A stretch of DNA of 64,000 bases from an uncultured Muribaculaceae bacterium (GTDB taxonomy: Bacteria > Bacteroidota > Bacteroidia > Bacteroidales > Muribaculaceae): positions 8,067 to 72,066 of the forward strand of contig CAJTTA010000007.1 in NCBI GenBank assembly GCA_910579305.1, written 5' to 3'. The notes beneath the pieces were generated by a model, which saw nothing but the letters and a program-made list of their open reading frames with translations, did no database searches and was not told the origin of the DNA. The position numbers and the translations under genes are program-made. This document shows positions 45,317 through 53,390 of the stretch, piece after piece (positions within the stretch are counted from its first letter, which is position 1; every line of letters begins with the position of its first letter).

Positions 45317-46297
45317 TTATGAAAGATATTTTCCTTCGATTTCATCGAGAATATCAAGTAATTCCGACAGAGTGTCGGCACGTAGCATCCTTATGCGCGT
45401 ATCTCTGAAGGATGGGAGCCCTTTCAGAAGCGGCGTGGCTGCAAGATGCCGGCGTATGTGCAGAATGCCCCGGTATTCATCGATGCGGTCGACGCTTTCT
45501 TGAATCTGCCGGCGCAGCAGATTCATTTTTTCTGCCGGCGACAGGGGAGTATATTTTCCCTTGTCAAGATACTCGCGGATGTCACGGAAGATCCATGGCG
45601 CTCCGAAAGCTGCGCGGCCCACCATTATGCCGTCTACGCCATATGTGTCAAACTTATCGAGCGCTGCCTCGGGCGATGCGATGTCACCGTTTCCTATCAC
45701 AGGTATTTCCATTGAGGGATGCTGCTTGAGTTCTCCTATGAGAGTCCAGTCGGCGTTGCCGGTGTACATCTGGCTGCGGGTGCGCCCATGGACAGTGATA
45801 GCCTTTATGCCGCAGTCCTGGAGACGTAGTCCGAGGTCTACGATTATTTTGCTTTCGCAATCCCAGCCGAGCCGTGTCTTTACGGTCACGGGGATGCTTA
45901 CGGCGTTCACCACATCGGACGTTATCTGCAATAGCTTGGGTATATCGCGGAGCATTCCTGCTCCGGCACCTTTGCCTGCCACTCGCTTCACGGGGCAGCC
46001 GAAGTTGATGTCAAGCACATCCGGCTGCGCGCGCTCCACTATGCGCGCTGCGTCCACCATGGCTTCGGGATCGCGTCCGTATATCTGTATGGCCACGGGA
46101 CGTTCCGCATCATGCACGTCAAGCTTTCGCATCGTGGAAGCCACGTCGCGAATCAGTGCTTCGGCCGATACAAATTCTGTGGTGACCATGCTTGCGCCCA
46201 ATTCCCTGCATATGAGGCGGAAAGAGGGGTCGGTTACGTCTTCCATGGGAGCGAGCATCACCGGTCGGTATCCGAGATCAAGGCTGGCTATCTTCAT
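45317..46297 (-). CDS. dusB: tRNA-dihydrouridine synthase DusB
   Basis: The 326-residue flavoenzyme reduces uridines in tRNA. The TIM barrel begins VMLAPMEDVTDPSFRLIC, the catalytic Cys101 lies in LDINFGCPVKRVAGKG, and FMN/phosphate-binding segments VKTRLGW, ITVHGRTRSQMYTG and IGNGDIASPEAAL follow. A C-terminal helical tRNA-binding domain is present. It follows the M16 protease by 13 bases in the same operon. Confidence 0.95.
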   Translation of the reverse strand: MKIASLDLGYRPVMLAPMEDVTDPSFRLICRELGASMVTTEFVSAEALIRDVASTMRKLDVHDAERPVAIQIYGRDPEAMVDAARIVERAQPDVLDINFGCPVKRVAGKGAGAGMLRDIPKLLQITSDVVNAVSIPVTVKTRLGWDCESKIIVDLGLRLQDCGIKAITVHGRTRSQMYTGNADWTLIGELKQHPSMEIPVIGNGDIASPEAALDKFDTYGVDGIMVGRAAFGAPWIFRDIREYLDKGKYTPLSPAEKMNLLRRQIQESVDRIDEYRGILHIRRHLAATPLLKGLPSFRDTRIRMLRADTLSELLDILDEIEGKYLS

Positions 46298-46310
46298 AGT
46301 GAGGAGTCTT

Positions 46311-47531
46311 TTATCTATATATCAATGTGGAGAGACCATGCTTCATTATCTCTTCGGCGCATGCGCGAAGGTCTTCGGGTGTTATGGCCCCGATTATCTC
46401 GGCTATTTGCTCACGGCTTGACACGCTTCCATATCGCAGCAACTCCCGGCCGGCATTTCCCGTACGCTTGTTTATAGCGGAATTCAGGATTTCCCTGCGC
46501 CCGGAGAAGTTTCGGCGCAGGCGCTCGAAAACGGTCGGTTTCATCGGCGATTCTGCCAGGTGAGAGAGCAGATTATTGATGAGACGGCGGCATTTGGCCT
46601 CATTTTCGTGGGCGCTGCCGAAGTAGATGGAGAATGAGCCGCAATCAGTGTAGAAGTTATTGGCAGCCTCGACATTATATACATATCCACGCTTTTCTCT
46701 GAGCTCTCGGAACAGCAATGCATTCATGCCACTGCCGAGGTAATACCTGAGCAGGTTCATGGGATACCTGCGGGTGTCGAAGCAGTCGAATATTCTTGTG
46801 GCCATTATCGTGTGGCACTGGCTGAGACCCTTGTCGCGTATTTCTTCAAAACGTTCCACAGGCGGTGCCTGGATACGCTTCTGTATTGTAGGCCGCACCT
46901 CGATGGCATTCATATAGCGCTCTATGAGGCGTCGCATCTTGGCCACAGGCATGTCGGCCACGCAGCTCAATACCATATTGGATGGTGTGTAGAGATTTCT
47001 CACGAATTCCGCTGCGCAATCGCGTGTCATTCCCTCTACGCTTTGATATGTGCCGAGGATATTGTGGCTGAGTCTGGATCCGGCATACATCAGGTCGGCC
47101 ATTTCATCGAATATAGCCTCATCCGGAGCATCGAGGTCACTCTTTATTTCCTCGTGGATTATCCCTTTCTCCCGGTCAAGCTCTACTGCCGGAAACGATG
47201 GATGCCCCACGATATCCGCCAGCAGGTCGAGAGCCCTGGGCAGTTGTCCTGTAGGAGTTATTGCGTAATATACAGTAGTTTCTCGTGAGGTGTATGCGTT
47301 AAGAGCGCCACCCACGTCTTCTGCACGTGAATTGATCTGCCATCCGCTGCGTCGTTCTGTTCCGCGGAACACGGTGTGCTCCACGAAGTGGGCAAGGCCG
47401 TCATATCCGGCGAAATCATCACGGCTGCCGGCGTTGATGCTCAGCTGGCAATAACAGGGGCCGTCGAAGCTTCTCACCACACATTGTAAGCCGGATGGCA
47501 AAGTGAATATCTCAAAATTATCTACAGTCAT
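46311..47531 (-). CDS. M16-family zinc peptidase
   Basis: The 406-residue protein has the inverted zinc motif HFVEH at residues 48-52 and the third ligand region EREKGIIHEEI about 75 residues on. It also has the second half-domain RKRGYVYNVEAAN-type sequence (LREKRGYVYNVEA) with the Arg/Tyr pair. Single-domain M16B size is usual for bacterial pitrilysin-like enzymes that degrade peptides in the periplasm or cytoplasm. No signal peptide is visible. The gene starts the operon with dusB and has a promoter at 47553-47584. Confidence 0.93.
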   Translation of the reverse strand: MTVDNFEIFTLPSGLQCVVRSFDGPCYCQLSINAGSRDDFAGYDGLAHFVEHTVFRGTERRSGWQINSRAEDVGGALNAYTSRETTVYYAITPTGQLPRALDLLADIVGHPSFPAVELDREKGIIHEEIKSDLDAPDEAIFDEMADLMYAGSRLSHNILGTYQSVEGMTRDCAAEFVRNLYTPSNMVLSCVADMPVAKMRRLIERYMNAIEVRPTIQKRIQAPPVERFEEIRDKGLSQCHTIMATRIFDCFDTRRYPMNLLRYYLGSGMNALLFRELREKRGYVYNVEAANNFYTDCGSFSIYFGSAHENEAKCRRLINNLLSHLAESPMKPTVFERLRRNFSGRREILNSAINKRTGNAGRELLRYGSVSSREQIAEIIGAITPEDLRACAEEIMKHGLSTLIYR

Positions 47532-47552
47532 ATGTAAAAGGTAATCAATCTA

Positions 47553-47584
47553 CAAAATTAATTAATATTTCGCAGTCGGGCAAA
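47553..47584 (-). promoter_or_regulatory. Promoter of the M16 peptidase operon
   Basis: Minus strand: TTTG (47581-47584), 20-base spacer, TAATTTTG (47553-47560). Its -33 element is separated by one base from that of the divergent promoter at 47586. Confidence 0.7.
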
Positions 47585-47585
47585 T

Positions 47586-47617
47586 TTTGGATGTTTCTCC
47601 ATTTATTAGTAACTTTG
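47586..47617 (+). promoter_or_regulatory. Promoter of the DUF6377 regulator gene
   Basis: TTTG (47586-47589), 20-base spacer, TAACTTTG (47610-47617). Leader about 85 bases to ATG 47710. Confidence 0.7.
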
Positions 47618-47709
47618 CATGCGCTTCATAGGCTGTGCAGCTATGTGAGGTGAAGATGCAAATGTTTTATAATCAGTAGCTTCCTTCTTACGTGTTAACC
47701 CATTTACTT

Positions 47710-49329
47710 ATGTGTCGTTTTATTGTACGTCTCCGGCGTCGATCCGGTATTGTGTCTATACTATGGTTGTTTCCGCTGATCGCTCTATTTTCTTGCGGCT
47801 GCTCATCGGAGTCAAAAGATCAATCGCTCCCTACAGAAGAGCTTGATGGCCTTGACGAGATGCTTGGCAGGAGCAAGGAGTATGATAACAGGAAAGGACA
47901 GTACATAGACTCTCTTCAATTGTTGCTGAAGAAGACACCTGTTTCCGACACCCTTTCCCGTGTGGCATTGCTCACTCATATAGGTGATCAATACCGCTCG
48001 TTTTGCTCGGATTCATCGATAATATTCTATCTTAATGCCTATGATCTCGAGCATGCTTCCGATCCTTCCGACAATCAGATAGAGCTCTCCTTGAAGATCC
48101 TTAACTCTCTGGCCGCATCGGGCATCTTCAGCGAGGCGCAGAAGGTGAAGGCGCATATTGACTCTCTCACCCTCACGCCTGCCCAGGAGCTGAAATTCGC
48201 GCAGGCCGGCCGCCAGCTTTATTCCTATATGAAAGGTTATCTTGATGAGGAAAATGAGCTTGCGATGTCGCTTACATCGGAATTTGATGACTATGATGCC
48301 TATCTTAGAGAGAATCTGCCGGAGGATGACCCTTACCGCATTTTTCTTGTGGGAGAGCAATATGTGCGTGTGGGTAAGAACAAGGAAGCTCTGAAGTTGC
48401 TCACCAAGCTTCTAAAGACGCTTAAGCCCGAAGACAATCTATATGGCATGGTCACCTACAGATGCGCCCAGGCATCCCGCAATCTTGGAGATGACTATAA
48501 TTATGGCCGCTATCTTGCCTTGTCGGCCATGAGCGACGTGCAGGGTTCTGTGAAAGAGACTCTTTCGTTGCCCGCACTCTCTCAGTGGCTATATGACAAA
48601 GGGGATGTGGACAGGGCTTATAGATATGCCAATGCCTCTCTGAATGACGCCACGGCCTCCAGCTCGCGAATGCGTACGGTTGCGATAGCAAACTTCATGC
48701 CGATAATTGACAATTCGTATCGCCAGAAGATCAGCGCCTCGCGTGATGAGCTGATGGTGTATTTTCTTTTGGTAGTGGTCTTGCTCATCACGTCAGGGTC
48801 TTTACTGTTTATTTTCCTGCGCAATCTTCATCGCTCCAATCGTATCCGCCGCCAGCTTCATGCCCAGAGCAAGATGCAGGAAAATTATATAGGTCACTTC
48901 CTGAGTCTGTGTGCCTCGTATGCAGATAAGCTTGAATCTACCCGCCGCCTGGTTCATCGCAAGATTACAGCAGGTCAGACCGATGAGTTGATGAAGATGA
49001 TGAGTTCGCGCTCAGGAGATGACCAGACCGATGAGTTCTTCAAGATATTTGATGAGACTTTTCTTGACCTTTACCCCGATTTCATCGATAATTTTAATAC
49101 TCTGTTACGTCCCGAGGAACAGATTGCGTATACCCATGGATCTCCGCTTACCACTGAGCTGCGCATATATGCTTTTGTGCGTCTCGGCGTGCAGGAGAGT
49201 GTGAAGATAGCTCAGGTGTTGCGCTGCTCTGTAAGCACGATATATACTTATCGCAATAGGATGAGAGGGCGTGCCATAAATCGAGATACATTTGAGCGCG
49301 AAGTGGCCACTCTCGGCGAGGAGAAATAG
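47710..49329 (+). CDS. Membrane-bound TPR/HTH regulator (DUF6377-like)
   Basis: ATG 47710 is used; the frame extends to a GTG at 47692. The 539-residue protein has an N-terminal hydrophobic segment ending SCGCSS (possible lipobox or signal anchor), a periplasmic TPR-like helical region, one transmembrane helix (about 353-374, YFLLVVVLLITSGSLLFIF), a coiled coil, and a cytoplasmic DUF6377-type domain. That domain ends with a HTH-like segment, KIAQVLRCSVSTIYTYRNRM. This layout is found in Bacteroidetes one-piece sensors that relay a periplasmic signal to a DNA-binding tail. The ligand and targets are unknown. The downstream terminator is not obvious. Confidence 0.8.
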   Translation: MCRFIVRLRRRSGIVSILWLFPLIALFSCGCSSESKDQSLPTEELDGLDEMLGRSKEYDNRKGQYIDSLQLLLKKTPVSDTLSRVALLTHIGDQYRSFCSDSSIIFYLNAYDLEHASDPSDNQIELSLKILNSLAASGIFSEAQKVKAHIDSLTLTPAQELKFAQAGRQLYSYMKGYLDEENELAMSLTSEFDDYDAYLRENLPEDDPYRIFLVGEQYVRVGKNKEALKLLTKLLKTLKPEDNLYGMVTYRCAQASRNLGDDYNYGRYLALSAMSDVQGSVKETLSLPALSQWLYDKGDVDRAYRYANASLNDATASSSRMRTVAIANFMPIIDNSYRQKISASRDELMVYFLLVVVLLITSGSLLFIFLRNLHRSNRIRRQLHAQSKMQENYIGHFLSLCASYADKLESTRRLVHRKITAGQTDELMKMMSSRSGDDQTDEFFKIFDETFLDLYPDFIDNFNTLLRPEEQIAYTHGSPLTTELRIYAFVRLGVQESVKIAQVLRCSVSTIYTYRNRMRGRAINRDTFEREVATLGEEK

Positions 49330-49436
49330 TGTAGCCAGAGGGGAGAAACGCTCTCGCAGATCGCATACTTTAGCATTTTGAAGCTTGTATCCTGATTATA
49401 TATGGTCTATATCGACTTATATTCTTACGGTATAAT

Positions 49437-49457
49437 ATATGCTGATTATCAGTATAT
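49437..49457. repeat. AT-rich near-palindrome downstream of the DUF6377 gene
   Basis: CTGATTATCAG core with one G-T mismatch flanked by ATAT/ATAT arms, about 21 bases. May be a weak terminator or a protein-binding dyad; no T-run. Confidence 0.3.
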
Positions 49458-49504
49458 TATATTTGTATGAGTTTAGATATTACATTATATTCTCTTTTCA
49501 AAGC

Positions 49505-49535
49505 TTGCACAACGCCGGAATCAGTATTAATTTTG
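49505..49535 (+). promoter_or_regulatory. Promoter of a candidate noncoding RNA
   Basis: TTG (49505-49507), 20-base spacer, TAATTTTG (49528-49535). No ORF follows before a terminator 200 bases away. Confidence 0.65.
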
Positions 49536-49541
49536 CAGTGT

Positions 49542-49785
49542 CAAAAAGAAAACGACATCGCATCGCCGATCAGGTTCTTTGAGACAGAGTATTAAGAAAA
49601 AGTAAAGACAGCAATGTCTATTAGATATAGCAAGAACGCATAGAAGAGATTTTTAGGTAGAAAGATTAGGTTAGTTATTAAGATATTCGTAAATAAATCG
49701 TTTATGTTAGGTTTGTAGAAAAATCAACGACAAAGTTTTTACAGTTGCAATTCCTTGTGAAAGAAGTTGCAACTGTTTTTGTTTT
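49542..49785 (+). ncRNA. Candidate small RNA of about 240 nt, or long leader
   Basis: A consensus promoter (49505-49535) precedes about 200 bases without a reading frame, ending in an intrinsic terminator (49741-49785). Inside are a boxA-like GTTCTTTGA (49574-49582), an AGACA-GCAA-TGTCT hairpin with a GNRA tetraloop (about 49606-49619), and an AT-rich 3' half. The aminotransferase gene has its own promoter after the terminator, so this is best read as a separate transcription unit. I recognise no Rfam family; 6S RNA or an orphan rRNA-type leader are alternatives. The promoter and terminator are seen; the RNA itself is inference. Confidence 0.55.
49741..49785 (+). terminator. Intrinsic terminator of the candidate noncoding RNA
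   Basis: ACAGTTGCAA (49741-49750) pairs perfectly with TTGCAACTGT (49767-49776), 16-base loop, then TTTT-G-TTTTT. Confidence 0.85.
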
Positions 49786-49832
49786 TAGTAATATGTATTC
49801 TTATTTTCGATAATATTTTTTAATGAGATGTC

Positions 49833-49863
49833 TTGGCCAAGACAGGTATTTTGGCTAATTTTG
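49833..49863 (+). promoter_or_regulatory. Promoter of the DegT/DnrJ aminotransferase gene
   Basis: TTG (49833-49835), 20-base spacer, TAATTTTG (49856-49863). Leader about 45 bases. Confidence 0.65.
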
Positions 49864-49913
49864 TACGTTGAAGAATAATCGCCATACGATATAATATTAC
49901 ATTAGTTAAAAAG

Positions 49914-51215
49914 ATGGATAGAATACTGCTTTGCCTGGCTCATATGTCAGGCCGCGAGATGGATTTTGTAAAAGAAGCTTTCGATGATAACTGGGTTGTG
50001 CCTCTCGGGCCTAACGTCAATGGATTTGAAGAGGATCTCAGGGAGTTTGTAATTTCAGAGGAATCAGCAGCCGGTGCGGCAGATCTGTCTTATCAGCGTC
50101 TCTGTCCGAGTCTTAAGGATGAGAAAGTCGTTGCGCTCTCTGCCGGCACAGCCGCAGTGCATCTTGGCCTGCTCTCATGTGGCGTGGGCCTGGGAGATGA
50201 AGTTATAGTGCAGACGTTCACATTCTGTGCTTCATCGCATCCTGTGACCTATCTCGGAGCTACGCCGGTCTTCGTGGATTCGGAGCGTGATACATGGAAC
50301 ATGGATCCCCAGTTGCTTGAAGAAGCTATCAAAGACCGCATAAAGGTCACAGGCCGTAAGCCCAAGGCCATTGTTCCGGTATATCTTTACGGCATGCCGG
50401 CGCGCATTGATGAGATTATGGAAATAGCCGCGAGATATGATATTCCGGTAGTGGAGGATGCGGCAGAGGGAATGGGTTCCCGATTCGACGGAAGAGTGTG
50501 CGGCACTTTCGGCCGCTACGGAGTGTTGAGCTTCAACGGCAATAAGATGATAACCACTTCAGGCGGCGGCGCCCTCATATGTCCTGATGAAGAAGCTTAC
50601 AGAGAAGTGATGTTTTATGCCACTCAGGCACGTGAGTCCTATCCCTATTATCAGCATGAGAAGATAGGTTACAACTATCGCATGAGTAATATATGTGCGG
50701 GCATAGGGCGCGGACAGATGACTGTACTTGCCGAGCATATAGCCCATCACAAGCATGTGCAGGAGTTGTATTGTGAGCTTCTTGCCGATGTTAAAGGAAT
50801 AGAAATGCATGTGAATCCCTCTCCGCGTTTTGATTCAAACTTCTGGCTCTGCACGGCCACTCTTGATGAGGAGCTCAAGATAAAGGGCCAGGATGAGGTA
50901 TATGGGGAAGTGGTGACCGGCAGTGTGGGAGGCGCAGCCGGAGTGACACACACTGCTGCAAGCGCCCACACGGATGTAGAGCCCAATACCAACGTGGAGG
51001 CTTTGCGCGTGTGGCTTGACAAGGCAGGCATAGAGAGTCGTCCTCTGTGGAAACCGATGCATCTTCAGCCTGTGTATAAAGCTAATCCTTCCTACGTTAA
51101 TGGAGTGTCTGAAGCCTTGTTCCGTGTAGGCATATGCCTTCCCTCAGGCCCGTGGGTGACGGATGAGCATGTGCGCTATATTGTGTCGCAGATCAAGGCA
51201 GCCATAGAAGCATAA
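49914..51215 (+). CDS. DegT/DnrJ/EryC1/StrS-family sugar aminotransferase
   Basis: The 433-residue PLP enzyme starts MDRILLCLAHMSGREMDFVK and carries VVALSAGTAAVHLGLLSCGV, the acidic PVVEDAAEGMGSRFDG (PLP-pyridine Asp) and the Schiff-base Lys in VLSFNGNKMITTSGGGAL. It should transaminate a nucleotide-linked keto sugar for surface polysaccharide or glycoprotein synthesis, as do PglE/WbpE-type enzymes. An insertion of about 35 residues (DEVYGEVVTGSVGGAAGV and following, about 323-360) near the C-terminal third is unusual. It is monocistronic: own promoter in front, two hairpins behind. Confidence 0.9.
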   Translation: MDRILLCLAHMSGREMDFVKEAFDDNWVVPLGPNVNGFEEDLREFVISEESAAGAADLSYQRLCPSLKDEKVVALSAGTAAVHLGLLSCGVGLGDEVIVQTFTFCASSHPVTYLGATPVFVDSERDTWNMDPQLLEEAIKDRIKVTGRKPKAIVPVYLYGMPARIDEIMEIAARYDIPVVEDAAEGMGSRFDGRVCGTFGRYGVLSFNGNKMITTSGGGALICPDEEAYREVMFYATQARESYPYYQHEKIGYNYRMSNICAGIGRGQMTVLAEHIAHHKHVQELYCELLADVKGIEMHVNPSPRFDSNFWLCTATLDEELKIKGQDEVYGEVVTGSVGGAAGVTHTAASAHTDVEPNTNVEALRVWLDKAGIESRPLWKPMHLQPVYKANPSYVNGVSEALFRVGICLPSGPWVTDEHVRYIVSQIKAAIEA

Positions 51216-51231
51216 AAGACTTCCCTGACCT

Positions 51232-51281
51232 CTTTGCGGAGCATCCGCGGAATTATTTTATTCCGCAGGAGCTCCGCAAAG
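51232..51281 (+). terminator. Hairpin after the aminotransferase gene
   Basis: CTTTGCGGAGC (51232-51242) pairs with GCTCCGCAAAG (51271-51281), and an inner GCGGAAT/ATTCCGC pair extends the stem. Followed by AATTTTAG. Confidence 0.6.
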
Positions 51282-51303
51282 AATTTTAGTGTAGCCGTTA
51301 AGG

Positions 51304-51343
51304 AAAAGCGCCCTTCGGAAAGATTATTCCGAAGGGCGCTTTT
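51304..51343. terminator. Bidirectional intrinsic terminator
   Basis: Perfect 17-bp stem (51304-51320 with 51327-51343) and 6-base loop; the stem has A-rich/T-rich ends, giving a T-run on both strands. It lies between the aminotransferase and the convergent sigma factor gene. Confidence 0.85.
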
Positions 51344-51421
51344 TATGATTGTCAGGAATTAGCCTTAGGCAAATTACTCGCATTGGCGGCAGCTTATGTG
51401 GCGCTTGCTGCAAGAGTTCAT

Positions 51422-51928
51422 CTACCGGTAATCCTGCAGTTGAGCGCGAAGCTGACGGCGGGTTGTAAAGATGCGGCTCTTCACTGTGCCCATAGGCAGG
51501 GAGAGTTTCTGTGCGATTTCATCATATTTATAGCCGGCGATATACATTTGGAAAGGCTTTTTAAAGTCATCCGGGAGCCGGGAGATGATTTCGTTTATTT
51601 CGCCTACGGCATATGACCCGTCGGGATTCTCATATGCCTCGGGATGAGTAGCGTTAAGATGAAACAGATTGTCGGTGGTGTCGGTGACGGTGTTCTCGCG
51701 CACCTGACGGCGATAATTGTTTATGAATATGTTGCGCATGATTGTGAAAAGCCAACCCTTGAAGTTGACGTTTTCTGCGAACTTGTCTTCACTGTCGAGA
51801 GCCTTGAGCGTGGTGTCTTGCACGAGATCCGAAGCGCGGTCGTGATCGGACGTAAGTTTATATGCAAAGCTGAAGAGATTGCTTTGCAAGCCGACTACGC
51901 GTGAGATAAAAGGCGAATTCTTTGACAT
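51422..51928 (-). CDS. ECF-type RNA polymerase sigma factor
   Basis: ATG 51928 gives 168 residues, the usual size: sigma region 2 (LFSFAYKLTSDHDRASDLVQ, then NFKGWLFTIMRNIFINNYRR) and region 4 (LPDDFKKPFQMYIAGYKYDE and LSLPMGTVKSRIFTTRRQL). The frame stays open to 52069, but a promoter at 52039-52070 overlaps that start, so only ATGs at 52027 or 51928 can be used; 51928 matches the family. It has no neighbouring anti-sigma gene, unlike FecI-type SigE systems, and resembles stress-type ECF factors. Target genes unknown. Confidence 0.9.
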   Translation of the reverse strand: MSKNSPFISRVVGLQSNLFSFAYKLTSDHDRASDLVQDTTLKALDSEDKFAENVNFKGWLFTIMRNIFINNYRRQVRENTVTDTTDNLFHLNATHPEAYENPDGSYAVGEINEIISRLPDDFKKPFQMYIAGYKYDEIAQKLSLPMGTVKSRIFTTRRQLRAQLQDYR

Positions 51929-52038
51929 AATTACAAAGTGTGGCGAAGAGGGCGAAGCCGCTTCTGAGGTGATAAATGTGGATGCCGGAGCATCCGAAGA
52001 TTCTCGTGTGTCAATGCCGGATGGCATTTTAGCAGATG

Positions 52039-52070
52039 CAAAAGTAGGAAGGAATTCTATTACTTCCAAA
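52039..52070 (-). promoter_or_regulatory. Promoter of the sigma factor gene
   Basis: Minus strand: TTTG (52067-52070), 20-base spacer, TACTTTTG (52039-52046). Leader about 100 bases to ATG 51928. Confidence 0.65.
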
Positions 52071-52152
52071 TAAAAAGGCTTTTCTTTTTGTGAAATAAAT
52101 ATTACAATTGTTAATTAGGGTTTATTTAATGCTGAATCAGTGTGTTACGTGG

Positions 52153-52515
52153 CTATTCAGATAGCTTGAACGTAATAGGGATAACTGCATTGGAAGCTAT
52201 AGGATGTCCGGCATTGTCGGTGGCGGGAATCCATTTCGGCATTGCATGCACGATGCGCAGAGCCTCCTCTTCAAGGTCAGGGTCTACGGGGCGCAGGATT
52301 CTTGCATTGGATATTGTGCCGTGTTCATCTACATCAAATTGCACGACAACTTTCCCCTCTATGCCGTTGTCTGCCGCGCGGGTCGGATATTGCATATTCT
52401 TGTTTAAAAACGAGAAGAATGCTTCCATCCCTCCGGGGAAGGCTGGAGCGGTGTCGGCAAGCAGTGAGGCAGTAAATGCTCCTGCAAGAAGAATGGATAA
52501 AATAAGTCGTTTCAT
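52153..52515 (-). CDS. Stand-alone TonB C-terminal domain protein
   Basis: The 120-residue protein has a signal peptide or short anchor (MKRLILSILLAGAFTASLLA) followed almost at once by the TonB C-terminal fold. That fold includes FLNKNMQYPTRAADNGIEGK and VVVQFDVDEHGTISNARIL, ending VIPITFKLS. The Pro-rich periplasm-spanning linker of TonB is missing, so it may bind TonB-box or other proteins in the periplasm without coupling to ExbB/ExbD. It lies 15 bases after the tyrosine-phosphatase gene. Confidence 0.85.
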   Translation of the reverse strand: MKRLILSILLAGAFTASLLADTAPAFPGGMEAFFSFLNKNMQYPTRAADNGIEGKVVVQFDVDEHGTISNARILRPVDPDLEEEALRIVHAMPKWIPATDNAGHPIASNAVIPITFKLSE

Positions 52516-52530
52516 ATCAGGATGAGATTT

Positions 52531-52998
52531 TTAAGTTAAGAAGGATTCCAGCAATCCGGCACAGGCATCCTCCAGAAGGTCGAGCACGAGTTCAAAGCCT
52601 GAGGCACCTTCATAATAGGGATCGGGAATGGCATAATAATGGGGGTGAAGCCTGCAGAAATCTATCATTCTCACGATCTTGCGTTCGGCCTCGACAGATG
52701 GAGCCATGTTTTTCAGAGATTCATAATTGCTGTCATCCATGGCTATTATGAGGTCGAAGTCCTCGAAATCGAGAGCGCGCACAGGCCGGGAATGATGTGT
52801 GAGGTCATATCCTCTGCGGGCTGCGTGCACACGCATGCGTTTGTCGGGAAGCTCACCGGCATGTCCGGCGTAAGTCCCTGCGGAATCCAGCATGAAATTG
52901 CCCGACATCTTCCGCTCATCGATGAGTCTCTGCATCACTCCCTGGGCGGCCGGCGACCGGCATATGTTGCCCAGGCAGACGAAGAGTATTCTGACCAT
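52531..52998 (-). CDS. Low-molecular-weight protein-tyrosine phosphatase
   Basis: ATG 52998 gives 155 residues starting MVRILFVCLGNICRSPAA; the frame also opens at 53049. The phosphate loop C-x5-R (Cys8 to Arg14, followed by Ser) is at the N-terminus and the acid Asp is in the IPDPYYEG loop near the C-terminus. Such enzymes often reverse BY-kinase phosphorylation of Wzc-type proteins; the co-polymerase in this window has no kinase domain, so any partner kinase is elsewhere. A -7 motif TATCTTTG (minus, 53070-53077) lies upstream. Confidence 0.93.
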   Translation of the reverse strand: MVRILFVCLGNICRSPAAQGVMQRLIDERKMSGNFMLDSAGTYAGHAGELPDKRMRVHAARRGYDLTHHSRPVRALDFEDFDLIIAMDDSNYESLKNMAPSVEAERKIVRMIDFCRLHPHYYAIPDPYYEGASGFELVLDLLEDACAGLLESFLT

Positions 52999-53069
52999 GG
53001 TCTTGTCCTTCAGCGGCTCGATTGATTGTTTATGTCTCGGTTCAATCATATGTGCGTGTTTTTATGTTG

Positions 53070-53103
53070 CAAAGATAAGTGATTTTTTGAAATTAACCAC
53101 AAA
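53070..53103 (-). promoter_or_regulatory. Promoter of the phosphatase/TonB-domain genes
   Basis: Minus strand: TTTG (53100-53103), 22-base spacer, TATCTTTG (53070-53077). The -7 element is exact; spacing is slightly long. The rest of the 53104-53297 gap holds only short imperfect inverted repeats (GAGAGTG/CACTCTC). Confidence 0.5.
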
Positions 53104-53297
53104 TTATGAGATGTTTTTTGTGAGAAAAAACGATTGTGATGCAATCTCCTGCACCTCATGAAGAGTCGTTTCCGATCGGAGAGTGTATATGAGGTTGTAT
53201 CGGCACTCTCTGAGAAGACAAAGTAGCGTGTGAGATTGTTATAAAGGAGAGAGGGATTTTTTTATTCACTGGATTGTGCCGAATCTTTGCGCTATTC

Positions 53298-53329
53298 TTT
53301 GCTGCTTTGTGCAAAAAGTATTAACTTTG
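53298..53329 (+). promoter_or_regulatory. Promoter of glgB
   Basis: TTTG (53298-53301), 20-base spacer, TAACTTTG (53322-53329). Leader about 55 bases. Confidence 0.65.
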
Positions 53330-53390
53330 ATGCAGAATGCAAAAAATGGGCTTTGTAATCCCTCTGCTTAACTAATTCAATTTCTTCAAA

